Below are positions 54,649-63,473 of a DNA stretch of 64,000 bases, in pieces. The DNA is from Ancylomarina sp. 16SWW S1-10-2 (lineage in GTDB: Bacteria > Bacteroidota > Bacteroidia > Bacteroidales > Marinifilaceae). A program made the translations under genes and the position numbers. Every line of letters starts with the position of its first letter. Positions within the stretch are counted from its first letter, which is position 1. Under the pieces are notes generated by a model. It had not been told where the DNA came from. It did not search any database and saw nothing but the letters and a program-made list of their open reading frames with translations. The stretch spans positions 124,264 to 188,263 of the forward strand of contig NZ_SADB01000006.1 of the NCBI RefSeq assembly GCF_009669305.1. The letters run 5' to 3'.

Positions 54649-54790
54649 ATGGAAAAATAGGTAGTATTATGGAAAAGAAGGTATTATTACATTCACTATT
54701 GGCAAAATAGGTTTTAATTGTTTTTGTAGAAATGGGTTTTTAAATGGCATTTTAGGTAATTAAAACCTAAAAGTTGGAAAAACAGGTTGA
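54649..54790. repeat. Iteron-like repeats upstream of fic
   Basis: A motif close to TGGAAAAATAGGT occurs at 54650, 54670 and 54700, with weaker copies at 54745 and 54775. The first two are 20 bp apart and the third 30 bp further, i.e. on one face of the helix. They lie in the fic leader or promoter, and may be operator sites. Two direct ACGTGCGC copies follow near 54797 and 54819. Confidence 0.5.
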
Positions 54791-54887
54791 TAAAAACGTG
54801 CGCTACCTAAAAAAAACGTGCGCATATCATCTATTCTCAAAAAATATGCGCGCAATATATTTACACAAACATTGGCTTCGACTTCAC

Positions 54888-55492
54888 TGTCATTGCGAGG
54901 GTTTCTTTTCACTCTCTGTCATTACTAGCAGATTGCCACAGTCGTTCCTCCTTCGCAATGACTGTTACTTCTTCTTTCCTGTCATTGCGAGGTACGAAGC
55001 AATCTGTCCCGTTTACGTGAGATTGCCACAGTCGTGCCTCCTTCGCAATGACTGTTACTTCTTCCTTCCCGTCATTGCGAACGAAGTGAAGCAATCTGTT
55101 CCTTCTTCTTTCCTGTCATTGCGAGGTACGAAGCAATCTGTCCCGTTTACGTGAGATTGCCACAGTCGTGCCTCCTTCGCAATGACTGTTACTTCTTCCT
55201 TCCCGTCATTGTGAACGAAGTGAAGCAATCTGTTCCTTCTTCTTTCCTGTCATTGCGAGGTACGAAGCAATCTGTTCCTTCTTCTGTCCTGTCTTCGCAA
55301 GGCTCGAAGCAATCTCATTCCTTTTGCCAACAGATTGCCACAGTCGTTCCTCCTTCGCAATGACGGGTTATTGATGCCTCCTTCGCAATGACGGAGAAAT
55401 GGCGACTCTCTCGCTGTCATTGCGAGGTACGAAGCAACCTGTCCCGTTTACCTGAGATTGCCGCGGTCGTTCCTCACTCGCAATGACGGGAA
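54888..55492. repeat. Cluster of palindromic repeats between fic and hsdS, with a 134-bp tandem unit
   Basis: About a dozen arms of GTCATTGCGAGGTACGAAGC and the inverted form ending CTTCGCAATGAC. A compound unit of 134 bp, starting at 54981, is repeated at 55115 and partly at 55249. Single-stranded, each arm pair would form a strong hairpin. No protein gene lies here. Confidence 0.88.
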
Positions 55493-55504
55493 TAGGGGTG
55501 CTTG

Positions 55505-56845
55505 CTACACAAACATTTGCTGCAACAGCCCTTTTTTAAAGCTTTGCGTTTGGCTTATTTGATTATTGACATTTTCTATTTTGCTATCGATACTCGATAA
55601 GTAAGTAGCGATTTTTTGTTGTTCTGGTAGAGATGGGAACGGCAATTTAATTTCTGAGAAGTATTTATAACTAATCATTTTTCCATCTCTAATACCTTCT
55701 AGGTTCTTCTGTAATTGTTTTATATAGAATGGTGTTTTCAAATAAAATTTATAAAATTCTCTATCCACGTCATCTGAACTTGGTCTAAGAATAATATAAG
55801 CTGGGCTACAAATACCATGATAATCTGAAAACTCTATTCCTCCTTGGAAAGTTCTTAAACTGATTACAAAATCGCCTACTTGTACAACTTTATAACTCGC
55901 AACACTTTTCTCAGTAACAGTCATTTGATAGTTAATGAGATCTCTTGGAATTGCTCCTTGATCCTGAGTTATTGCAAGAATTGGCAAGTCTGAATTGTGT
56001 TTTTTATCTGAAATGTTATCAAACAATTTATTACCCCCAACCCATTCCCAATCAGGATAATCCTTTCCATTCTCATCTTTAAACCTAAGTTTGCCAGAGA
56101 AGAGTTGTTGCATCACCCCTTTTTTGTAGTCCTCCAACAAGGCCTTCTTTTTGCTGAGCTGCTGTATTTTTTCATCTAGCGCAGATAAAAAGGAAGCTAT
56201 TTTTTGTTGTTCGGGGAGGGATGGGAGATTAAGTTTTAATTTCGAAACTCTTCCAGTAGATAAACTCAGCACCTTTGTCCCTTGCGCTATTGTCATTATT
56301 TGCTTCCTCAATTTCCAAGATTTAAGCAGACAACTCATATAGCCCACAGCTGTATTTTCTGATGATGGTCTTGCTAAGAATGTGTGCAATCCAGCTAATA
56401 ATTTTTCATTATTAATATCAATAAGCTCAATAGACTTTCCAATATCTGCGTAATCTTCGGATGCATCTGCAATAACTAAATCACCAACTTTACAATAAGA
56501 GTCTTCTTTAATTTTTGCTAAATCTACATCCTCATTAATGAAAGGGACATATTCGTTAGTTAAATGAAAGTGAGTTTGAAATTTTGTATGTATATCTCCG
56601 TAATGAATATTTCTAACTTCCCCTTCATCGTAATTTAATTTATCTCTGGAGAGTGAATTTGTAGTATGAAACGAATAATGATTGCCAAACAAAGTTTCTT
56701 CAATATCCCCATCAAACTCCTTGAATCGTAATTTGGGTACCAATTGTTGAGATTGCTTCGTTCCTCGCAATGACGAATTGTGGTTTTCGTTTGCTGTTTG
56801 CAATGACGAGTTGCTTTTTTCGATATGTGTAGCTATTTCTGTCAT
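55505..56845 (-). CDS. hsdS: Type I specificity subunit HsdS
   Basis: 446 residues from the ATG at 56845, one base after the hsdM stop; an overlapping frame opens only with TTG at 56863. Two target-recognition domains, each followed by a conserved helical spacer: LPSLPEQQKIASFLSALDEKI (near 210) and LPSLPEQQKIATYLSSIDSKI (near 405). Together these set the two-part recognition sequence. The first 40 residues (NSSLRGTKQSQQ) are encoded by a copy of the palindromic repeat; the typical HsdS start, VPKLRFKEF, comes after it. Downstream it is separated from fic by 860 bp of repeats. Confidence 0.92.
   Translation of the reverse strand: MTEIATHIEKSNSSLQTANENHNSSLRGTKQSQQLVPKLRFKEFDGDIEETLFGNHYSFHTTNSLSRDKLNYDEGEVRNIHYGDIHTKFQTHFHLTNEYVPFINEDVDLAKIKEDSYCKVGDLVIADASEDYADIGKSIELIDINNEKLLAGLHTFLARPSSENTAVGYMSCLLKSWKLRKQIMTIAQGTKVLSLSTGRVSKLKLNLPSLPEQQKIASFLSALDEKIQQLSKKKALLEDYKKGVMQQLFSGKLRFKDENGKDYPDWEWVGGNKLFDNISDKKHNSDLPILAITQDQGAIPRDLINYQMTVTEKSVASYKVVQVGDFVISLRTFQGGIEFSDYHGICSPAYIILRPSSDDVDREFYKFYLKTPFYIKQLQKNLEGIRDGKMISYKYFSEIKLPFPSLPEQQKIATYLSSIDSKIENVNNQISQTQSFKKGLLQQMFV
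56749..56775. repeat. Palindromic repeat arm inside hsdS
   Basis: GATTGCTTCGTTCCTCGCAA with flanking bases matches the inverted arm of the repeat clusters at 52.7 and 55 kb. It is read in frame as part of HsdS. A further fragment, GCAATGACGAG, lies near 56800. Confidence 0.75.
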
Positions 56846-56846
56846 C

Positions 56847-58436
56847 TTAAAAGGGGCTTTCAATTTCCAATTGTTTGCAGTAATCGGCTATAGTTGCATC
56901 TGTAGTGGCCATGTCTGCATCTATGGCTTTAAGCTCTTTAGAAACGGCTGCTAAATCTACAGGATCTTCCTCTTCGAAGGTATCAACATAGCGGGGTATG
57001 TTTAGGTTGTAGTCGTTTTCGGCTACTTCGCTAAGGGGTGATATATAGCTGTATTTGTCTTCTAACACTCCCCTTAATCCCCTCTCAAGAGGGGAAACAA
57101 AGACTTTGTAGGTATCAATTATTTTATTGATGTCTTCTTCTCGCAAGTAGTTTTGGGTTTTTACTTTTTCGAAGTGTTGGCTGGAATCAATAAATAAGAT
57201 ATTATCCTTATTGGTTCTTTCCTTTTTAAGCACCAAAATACAGGTCGGAATACTGGTTCCGTAAAAGATATTGGCTGGTAAACCTATTACGGCATCTAGA
57301 TAATTGCGGTCTTCTATCAGGTATTTACGAATGTGTCCTTCGGCTGAACCTCTAAACAAAACACCATGTGGTAACACGACGGCCATAGTCCCATTATCAG
57401 CCAACTGATGCACCATGTGTTGTACAAAGGCAAAATCGGCCTTAGAGCTTGGCGCTAGCTTTCCGTAAGGTGAAAAACGATCGTCACTCATAAACAAGGG
57501 GCTAGCACTCCATTTTGCCGAAAATGGAGGATTGGCTACAATGGCTTCAAAACGTTGATCTATATGTTGTGGTCGCTCAAGGGTATCTTCATTTTTAATG
57601 TCAAAATGTTTGTAATGCACATCATGCATAATCATGTTCATGCGACACAAGTTATAAGTGGTTGGGTTCATTTCTTGCCCATAAAATCCACTTACTGCCT
57701 TTACTTGTTTGGCTACACGCAACAACAAAGAACCTGAACCACAAGTAGGATCGTAAACCGATTTCAGCTGGTCTTTACCCACCGTTACCAGTTGTGCTAG
57801 CACTTTTGATACTTGTTGTGGGGTATAAAACTCACCTGCCTTTTTCCCTGCTCCGCTAGCAAATTTACCAATTAGGTATTCGTAGGCATCACCCAACACA
57901 TCACTATCGGTATTTTCTATATCGAAATCAATCTCGTCTAAATGCGAAAGCACTTTTACAATCAATTCGTTTTTATCGTTTTCCGATTTACCCAATTTAG
58001 AACTCGTCAAATCTAAATCTTCGAACAGGTTACCAAAATCGTCTTCACTTTCTGATCCCATGGTACTTTGCTCAATGTGCGCTAACACTTTGGCCAAGTC
58101 GCCCAAAATAAATTGGTTTTTCCCGCCCGAGTTGCCTCTTTTGGCCAATTCGCTAAATAACTCTGATGGCAATAGGAAGTAACCCAATTTATCTAATGCT
58201 GCATCTCTCAATGCTGCTATCAGCTCTGCTTCTTGAGCATGGCCTTCTACTTCTGCAAAAGTAATTCCATCGGGTTCTAGAATTTCATTGGTATAAAGTT
58301 CCATCTTCGTACTTAGGTACTTGTAAAAAATGAAACCTAATATATAATCTCTAAAATCATCGGCATCCATCTTGCCCCTTAGGGTGTTGGCAATGTTCCA
58401 GAGTTGTTGTTCTAAGTGTGCTTTTTGTTCGGTCAT
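56847..58436 (-). CDS. hsdM: Type I DNA methyltransferase HsdM
   Basis: 529 residues. N-terminal helical domain (LWNIANTLRGKMDADDFRDYILGFIFYKYLS), SAM-binding motif VYDPTCGSGSLLLRVA (about 224-239) and the adenine-specific catalytic motif VANPPFSAKW (about 294-303). Modifies adenine N6 in the site chosen by HsdS. First gene of the locus; hsdS starts right after its stop. Confidence 0.95.
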   Translation of the reverse strand: MTEQKAHLEQQLWNIANTLRGKMDADDFRDYILGFIFYKYLSTKMELYTNEILEPDGITFAEVEGHAQEAELIAALRDAALDKLGYFLLPSELFSELAKRGNSGGKNQFILGDLAKVLAHIEQSTMGSESEDDFGNLFEDLDLTSSKLGKSENDKNELIVKVLSHLDEIDFDIENTDSDVLGDAYEYLIGKFASGAGKKAGEFYTPQQVSKVLAQLVTVGKDQLKSVYDPTCGSGSLLLRVAKQVKAVSGFYGQEMNPTTYNLCRMNMIMHDVHYKHFDIKNEDTLERPQHIDQRFEAIVANPPFSAKWSASPLFMSDDRFSPYGKLAPSSKADFAFVQHMVHQLADNGTMAVVLPHGVLFRGSAEGHIRKYLIEDRNYLDAVIGLPANIFYGTSIPTCILVLKKERTNKDNILFIDSSQHFEKVKTQNYLREEDINKIIDTYKVFVSPLERGLRGVLEDKYSYISPLSEVAENDYNLNIPRYVDTFEEEDPVDLAAVSKELKAIDADMATTDATIADYCKQLEIESPF

Positions 58437-58724
58437 CTATTATTTTTTATTGCTCTGCGAATTTAATCAAATCCTATATCTTAAGCTGTTTAGAATGCCT
58501 TTTTAATAGCATGTACAAGTGTGTTTGTTGCTATGCGACTTATATCATTCATCTGCAGCAATTTGGAAGATATAGTTGTAGTTGGGTCTAAACAGCTGTA
58601 ATGAGCTTTTTAGAGCTTGCAAAAACAGTCAGAATTTTCCTCTAAATTTAAAGTCTTTCAAATTTATCAAAACAAACTCATAAACAAAATATAATCTTTT
58701 GGTAAAATATCTTAGACGATAAAA
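58437..58724. other. hsdM leader region, nothing recognised
   Basis: AT-rich upstream of hsdM. No gene or strong palindrome. It must contain the hsdM promoter, read leftwards. Confidence 0.4.
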
Positions 58725-58763
58725 AAAAGAGTCAACAAACTAGAATAGCTTGCTGACTCTTTC
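58725..58763 (-). terminator. Terminator of panE
   Basis: AAAGAGTCAACAA / TTGCTGACTCTTT with one mismatch, loop of about 12 bases, T run on the minus-strand exit. About 70 bp after the panE stop. Confidence 0.8.
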
Positions 58764-58830
58764 CCTTATGTCTGTTATTAATGTAGAAGCTTCTCAATTC
58801 ACTATTTCATAAAATTCCCATGTCAAGGAT

Positions 58831-59757
58831 TTAGGCTTTACAATTCTTTTGTTCCAATAACTTGACCATGCCCAAAACAAATTTGTTGGCAGGTGTGGCA
58901 ATGCCTAATTCTAGTCCAAAGCGAACTACTGTTCCGTTTTGGTAATCGATCTCGGAGCTTTTACCGCTGAGTACATCTCTTGCCAATGAAGACATGGAAT
59001 CGGCAGGATAGGAATCGACAATTGCCATAGATTTTTCTACGATATCCTTAGGCAAATTGATGCTTTTTGCTTTGGCAATTTGACTCACTTCTGTCAATAC
59101 ATCTACCAATAAACTTCTCGATTCGGGTGTTTCACGAATCAGACCATAACCTTCATTGGCAATGGCTCCAAGTCCACTTAGGCAAATCAGGATGAATTTT
59201 TGCCAAAGAGAGGCATGAATATCTTCGCTTTGTTTACAGCGAATGTCTGCTTTCTCGAACAAATGCAAAACTGTTTTACATCTTTCACTTTTTGTTTGGT
59301 CCAGTTCTCCAAAAATAATCATGGGTTCGTTCAAACCAACATGGCTAATAACGCCTGGCGATTCTATAAAGCTAAAAATCATACATAAGCCGCCTAAAAT
59401 TTGTTTTCGGTCGAAGAACTCGGCCAACTCGTCTGCAGCAAGAACGCCATTTTGCAGGGGAAGAATCCAAGCTTCCTTTTTTAATGTTTTGGACAGTTGG
59501 ACAGCAGTCTCGCGAACTTGCTTGGCTTTGCAAGCAAAAATAACGAGATCGCAATCACTGAGATCTGAAATTTTATCGCTTGCATTAGCAGGCTGAATAT
59601 GAACATCTTTTTTAATGCTTTTTACCTGTAAACCTTTACTTTGAATGGCCTTTAAATGTTCTCCTCGTGCCAAAAACTGAACATCGTTTCCTGCCGCTGC
59701 AAGTTTGGCTCCAAAATAGCCTCCAACGCCTCCTGTTCCTATAATTCCTATTTTCAT
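58831..59757 (-). CDS. panE: 2-dehydropantoate 2-reductase (ketopantoate reductase)
   Basis: 308 residues from the ATG at 59757; the longer frame starts with TTG in the 58-bp repeats and translates repeat DNA (ALSRASAQVAVN). Rossmann start KIGIIGTGGVGGYFGAKLAAAG (2-23), DLVIFACKAKQ (about 72-82), Lys in KFILICLSGLGAI (catalytic) and a C-terminal EIDYQNGTVVRFG. NADPH-dependent reduction of ketopantoate in pantothenate synthesis. Downstream of a six-copy repeat array. Confidence 0.9.
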   Translation of the reverse strand: MKIGIIGTGGVGGYFGAKLAAAGNDVQFLARGEHLKAIQSKGLQVKSIKKDVHIQPANASDKISDLSDCDLVIFACKAKQVRETAVQLSKTLKKEAWILPLQNGVLAADELAEFFDRKQILGGLCMIFSFIESPGVISHVGLNEPMIIFGELDQTKSERCKTVLHLFEKADIRCKQSEDIHASLWQKFILICLSGLGAIANEGYGLIRETPESRSLLVDVLTEVSQIAKAKSINLPKDIVEKSMAIVDSYPADSMSSLARDVLSGKSSEIDYQNGTVVRFGLELGIATPANKFVLGMVKLLEQKNCKA

Positions 59758-59804
59758 TTGTTCTTTAAATTTCTGAAGATTGTTGTATTTCCTGTTTACT
59801 GCAA

Positions 59805-60152
59805 CCTGAGCTGAAGCTCGGGACAATGCGATATTGTTGATCCTACTTTTTAACTTTACCAACCCGAGCTAAAGCACGGGACAAAACGATATTGTTAATC
59901 CTACTTTTTAACTTTACCATCCCGAGCTAAAGCACGGGACAAAACGATATTGTTGATCCTGCTTTTTAACTTTACCAACCCGAGCTGAAGCACGGGACAA
60001 TGCGATATTGTTGATCCTACTTTTTAACTTTACCAACCCGAGCTGAAGCTCAGGACAATGCGATATTATTGATCCTACTTTTTAACTTTACCATCCCGAG
60101 CTAAAGCTCAGGACAAAACGTTATTGTTAATCTTGGCTTTACCCTTTTAACT
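59805..60152. repeat. Array of six 58-bp tandem repeats, upstream of panE
   Basis: Units begin at 59805, 59863, 59921, 59979, 60037 and 60095, so the period is exactly 58. Consensus begins CCCGAGCT(A/G)AAGC(A/T)CGGGAC, a near palindrome (CCCGAGCT...AGC.CGGG), then AA(A/T)(A/G)CGATATTGTTGATCCT and ACTTTTTAACTTTACCA. The last unit changes to GATCTTGGCTTTACCC. No unique spacers, so not a CRISPR. Confidence 0.95.
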
Positions 60153-60249
60153 TTTACACTTTAGCCTTTACTTCTTTAACCTTTATTCCTGTTTACACCA
60201 TTTAATATTTCGGATCATTTCAAAAAACTAATTAAGTATTAAGTACCTG

Positions 60250-60684
60250 TCACACATTATTACTCTTCTTAACGTCTGAAATCTTTTTTAATTGATACAG
60301 ATTAATAATATCGTCGATTTTGAAATATAAGATTGAGTTTAATAGAAGATAGATCATCATAAACAAAAACCCAAAGTGTATATTGATCCAAAAAGAACCA
60401 GCCGAACTATGAGCAATAAAAATGAATAATAGAAAAACTCTCGATATTTTTTTAGGCAGATAATACCCTAATATTGCAATCAAAATCAACCATAAAACTG
60501 AGATTACAAATAGTCCAGAAACATGATATTTCATAACAAAAGCCCCAAATGGATTAGCTTCATTTGCAAGATCCAAATTTCCATTCCAATATTCTGCTGG
60601 CTGATAAATAGTCGTTATCACAATATCAAATAGACTTGCCCAAATGGCAGGAATTATGGCTAATAATTTTACTCTCTTTTCCAT
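60250..60684 (-). CDS. Small four-helix membrane protein between two repeat arrays
   Basis: 144 residues, four predicted membrane helices (about 8-27, 54-75, 82-95 and 100-122), short charged C-terminus. Motifs DIVITTIYQPAEYW and NEANPFGAFV resemble small membrane proteins annotated only as hypothetical. I do not recognise a function. It lies exactly between the two six-copy arrays and may have been mobilised or bounded by them. Confidence 0.6.
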   Translation of the reverse strand: MEKRVKLLAIIPAIWASLFDIVITTIYQPAEYWNGNLDLANEANPFGAFVMKYHVSGLFVISVLWLILIAILGYYLPKKISRVFLLFIFIAHSSAGSFWINIHFGFLFMMIYLLLNSILYFKIDDIINLYQLKKISDVKKSNNV

Positions 60685-60717
60685 GAGGTGTTTTTTTAAT
60701 TCATTTATTAAAGTAAG

Positions 60718-61065
60718 CCCGAGCTAAAGCACGGAACAAAACGATATTGTTGATCCGGCTTTTTAACTTTACCATCCCGAGCTGAAGCACGGGACATAGC
60801 AATGTTGTTGATCCGGCTTTTTAACTTTACCAACCCGAGCTGAAGCACGGGACAATGCGATATTGTTGATCCGGCTTTTTAACTTTACCATCCCGAGCAG
60901 AAGCATAGGACAAAACGATATTGTTGATCCTACTTTTTAACTTTACCATCCCGAGCTAAAGCACAGGACAAAACGATATTCTTGATCCTACTTTTTAACT
61001 TTAACATCCCGAGCTGAAGCATAGGACTAAACGATATTGTTGATCTTGGTTTTACCCTTTTATTT
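60718..61065. repeat. Array of six 58-bp tandem repeats, upstream of the small membrane protein
   Basis: Units begin at 60718, 60776, 60834, 60892, 60950 and 61008, all 58 bp. Same orientation and consensus as the array at 59805. The downstream flank (GATCTTGGTTTTACCC, then T-rich) also matches, so array and flank were copied together. Confidence 0.95.
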
Positions 61066-61094
61066 TTTTTACTTTTATACTTTTTCCTTTTTAA

Positions 61095-61128
<34 letters not shown>

Positions 61129-61139
61129 ACCTTTAGCTT

Positions 61140-62075
61140 TTAGCCTTTAACTTTTCCTTCTTTAAACTTATCTTCAAGCACAACTCTAGTTCGAGGCAAA
61201 CTTTCAGGATAGTTCTTTTGAATGAATTCAATCATTTTTTCGCGAATAAAAACTCTTAGATCCCAAGCTGTGGGCGAATTTTTAGCACTTACCAAAATAC
61301 GGATTTCTAAGCTGCTTTCCTTCGAATCGGTTACCTGAAGAACATTCACATCGCCATCCCACAAGTCGGTCGATTCCAGCAGTCGAGTAAGTTCTTTTCT
61401 AAGGGCATCGAAAGAAATGCGGTAATCGGTGTAAATAAAAACACTACCAATAATGTCGGCCGTGGTTCTTGTCCAGTTCTGAAAGGGTTTCTCAAGAAAA
61501 TAGGTCGTGGGTAGCACCAAACGCCGCTTATCCCAAATGCGTACCACAATGTAAGTTAGATTAATTTCCTCTATCCATCCCCACTCATTTTCAACCACTA
61601 CGGCATCGTCTACCCTAAAAGGCTGAGTAATGGCAATTTGAATTCCCGCCAAAAGTGCCCCCACAATTTTTTGTGCCGACAAACCAATAATAATTCCCAC
61701 AACTCCTGCCGAGGCGAAAATTCCAACGCCTATTTTTCTGATGCTTTCGATGGAAAGAAGAATGAGCCCAATGGCTGTGAGAATAATAATGAAGACGATG
61801 ACTTTTTGGAGGAGATTAATCTGAGTATGCAGTTTCCTCGATTTTAGGTTGTCTTCGCTCGAGATATCGTATCGTTTCAGCAAACGTATTTTGAAAAGAC
61901 GAAGTGTTTCAATGATAATCCAGGAAACACTGGCAATAAAGAGAGCATGTTTGATGATACCCAAAGTAGAATCGTCGCGAAAGTACGATTCATCTATAAA
62001 GCTAAAAACAGACTTGCTGACGAGTAAGAATATCAGAATGAGAAGACTAATCAATAATCGGCTGTATTTTTTCAT
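61140..62075 (-). CDS. MscS-type mechanosensitive ion channel
   Basis: 311 residues from ATG at 62075; an upstream frame starts only with TTG. N-terminal membrane helices, then the pore helix and beta domain: GVGIFASAGVVGIIIGLSAQ, QIAITQPFRVDDAVVVENEWG and LVLPTTYFLEKPFQNWTR. The Ala/Gly-rich pore-lining helix fits MscS. It opens when membrane tension rises. The gene lies downstream of a simple T-rich stretch and of the second 58-bp array. The last bases overlap a CTACTTTCTACTTT micro-repeat. Confidence 0.88.
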   Translation of the reverse strand: MKKYSRLLISLLILIFLLVSKSVFSFIDESYFRDDSTLGIIKHALFIASVSWIIIETLRLFKIRLLKRYDISSEDNLKSRKLHTQINLLQKVIVFIIILTAIGLILLSIESIRKIGVGIFASAGVVGIIIGLSAQKIVGALLAGIQIAITQPFRVDDAVVVENEWGWIEEINLTYIVVRIWDKRRLVLPTTYFLEKPFQNWTRTTADIIGSVFIYTDYRISFDALRKELTRLLESTDLWDGDVNVLQVTDSKESSLEIRILVSAKNSPTAWDLRVFIREKMIEFIQKNYPESLPRTRVVLEDKFKEGKVKG

Positions 62076-62262
62076 AGAACAAAATTTTAGACTTGTTTGT
62101 TGCCTCACAGGTAGAACCAATATGCCTTACCGTGTGGCGAATAAAGTTCGTTTGCCGATTATCTTGCAAAATGCGTGGTCGGTAAATTAATTTTGAAATA
62201 TGAATGTAAGCATCTTTTGGTTCATCACAAACAATCATAAAAAAAAAGGGTACTACTACCAT

Positions 62263-62608
62263 TTGAGTGGAAATACGTCAATTACGGTATAAATTTGATG
62301 AAATAGCTCATACCCGTCAGCCTGATTCCGATAAGCAAAGAAAAATTCCACAATCTTAATCATATCTTATCAAAACATTTTGAGCGTGTTTTGTTAGGCA
62401 GAAACCAGTAAATGGCCTCAGAAGGCGATGGGTAAGAATACAAAGGAATCATTAGTAAAACTGGGAAGCTCGGAGGAACGAGGAGATCACCCTGTTGCAC
62501 TTATGATACCTGAAGTATTTACCCTGAGTCTTATGGAGACTTGATCTTTTGTTTCTTTTGGATTAAGCCAAAAGAAAAATATAAAAAAAAATATTGGGTA
62601 TAAAAGCA
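62263..62608. other. Intergenic with hairpin
   Basis: Between mscS and the DsrE-like gene. Holds the perfect hairpin TTTCTTTTGG / CCAAAAGAAA at 62552-62577 with loop ATTAAG, plus a GC-richer stretch at 62400-62540 without a clear frame. No RNA gene recognised. Confidence 0.4.
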
Positions 62609-62638
62609 AAACCCCAATACCATATGGTATTGAGGTTT
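62609..62638 (-). terminator. Terminator-like hairpin after the DsrE-like gene
   Basis: AAACCCCAATACCAT / ATGGTATTGAGGTTT, a long palindrome. On the minus strand it ends in TTTTGCTTTTA. About 110 bp after the gene's stop. Confidence 0.65.
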
Positions 62639-62752
62639 GCTTATGTTTAAGCACAATTTTCATTTTATGATATAGCCAATTACCTGATTTAAAACAGAAA
62701 GAAATTGAAAAAAATCAAGCTTAAATTAAATTAAATTGCAAGGACAAACTGC

Positions 62753-63088
62753 TTACAAACTCAACATTTTTTCATCACTCTTAATGTAAGCTGTCAAGGG
62801 TTCTCCCATATACTTCACATCAAGCTCAAGTTTCTCTAAAATACTGCTTACACCATATCTATCGGCACAAGCTCGGCAAGCTTCAATAGTAACACCAGCG
62901 GTTAGCATTTTTTGTACTTCCAATTGAATTTGATCATCTTCGGCAATGAGTTTTGCCGATTCACCCCACACAATAATGTTGATTTTTTCCCACCAGCCAT
63001 TACTCAATGCATTGGTTGAATACATGGAAATCATATTGATTACAGTGTCTTTATTGGTAGTAGTCCAAAGGATATTTAGTTTATTCAT
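62753..63088 (-). CDS. DsrE-family protein
   Basis: 111 residues. The fold begins with LNILWTTTNKDTVINMISMYST; a Cys pair, IEACRACADRYG (about 77-88), lies where DsrE/TusD-type sulfurtransferases have their reactive cysteine. Such proteins carry sulfur as a persulfide in sulfur oxidation, tRNA thiolation or signalling. It lies 80 bp after the NrtS-like gene on the same strand and may be co-transcribed with it. Confidence 0.78.
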   Translation of the reverse strand: MNKLNILWTTTNKDTVINMISMYSTNALSNGWWEKINIIVWGESAKLIAEDDQIQLEVQKMLTAGVTIEACRACADRYGVSSILEKLELDVKYMGEPLTAYIKSDEKMLSL

Positions 63089-63169
63089 GTTTAAATTTTA
63101 TTGATTTGATAAATATGAAAATTAATAATTTTTAAATTTAATAGTTAACTCAAATGAACAAAATGGAAA

Positions 63170-63385
63170 TTACCTTTTTAATTGCATAATTGATTTCACG
63201 GAAGAATACGTTGATACGGAATAGGGAACTAAATAAGTTATCAGCATTTGTATTATCTGTCCTGTTGATAGGGTATTTGCAATAATGTCGGGACCATGGT
63301 TAATAAATCCCAATAAGGTTCCTACAAACAAGGAAAGCTTAATTGCAGTATCAACAACTTGTTTCGAAAAAACTATTTTCCACAT
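63170..63385 (-). CDS. Small membrane protein, NrtS-like
   Basis: 71 residues from the ATG at 63385; an upstream frame opens only with GTG at 63427. Two hydrophobic helices; motifs AIKLSLFVGTLLGFINHGPDI and the final TYLVPYSVSTYSSVKSI match the small nitrate/nitrite transporter family NrtS as I recall it. NrtS acts in pairs or oligomers; only one copy is here. Family placement is moderate. Confidence 0.55.
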   Translation of the reverse strand: MWKIVFSKQVVDTAIKLSLFVGTLLGFINHGPDIIANTLSTGQIIQMLITYLVPYSVSTYSSVKSIMQLKR

Positions 63386-63473
63386 TTCTAATCTTGATTT
63401 ATTGTAACTATCAAATGATATCAGCACAAACTATGATTATATAATTTATACCGAGTGGTGATATTCTAATGAT

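Noticed and set aside
54774-55363. Several open frames on both strands upstream of hsdS, with peptides like SLRGTKQS and VIANEVKQS
   Set aside because: They are translations of the palindromic repeat, which is open in several frames; no start signals or conserved domains.
59805-61065. The two 58-bp arrays as CRISPR arrays
   Set aside because: The units are contiguous and all 58 bases repeat; there are no unique spacers and no cas genes.
61849-62190. Plus-strand open frame of 113 codons opposite mscS
   Set aside because: It is antisense to the N-terminal part of a well-supported MscS gene and lacks family-like features.
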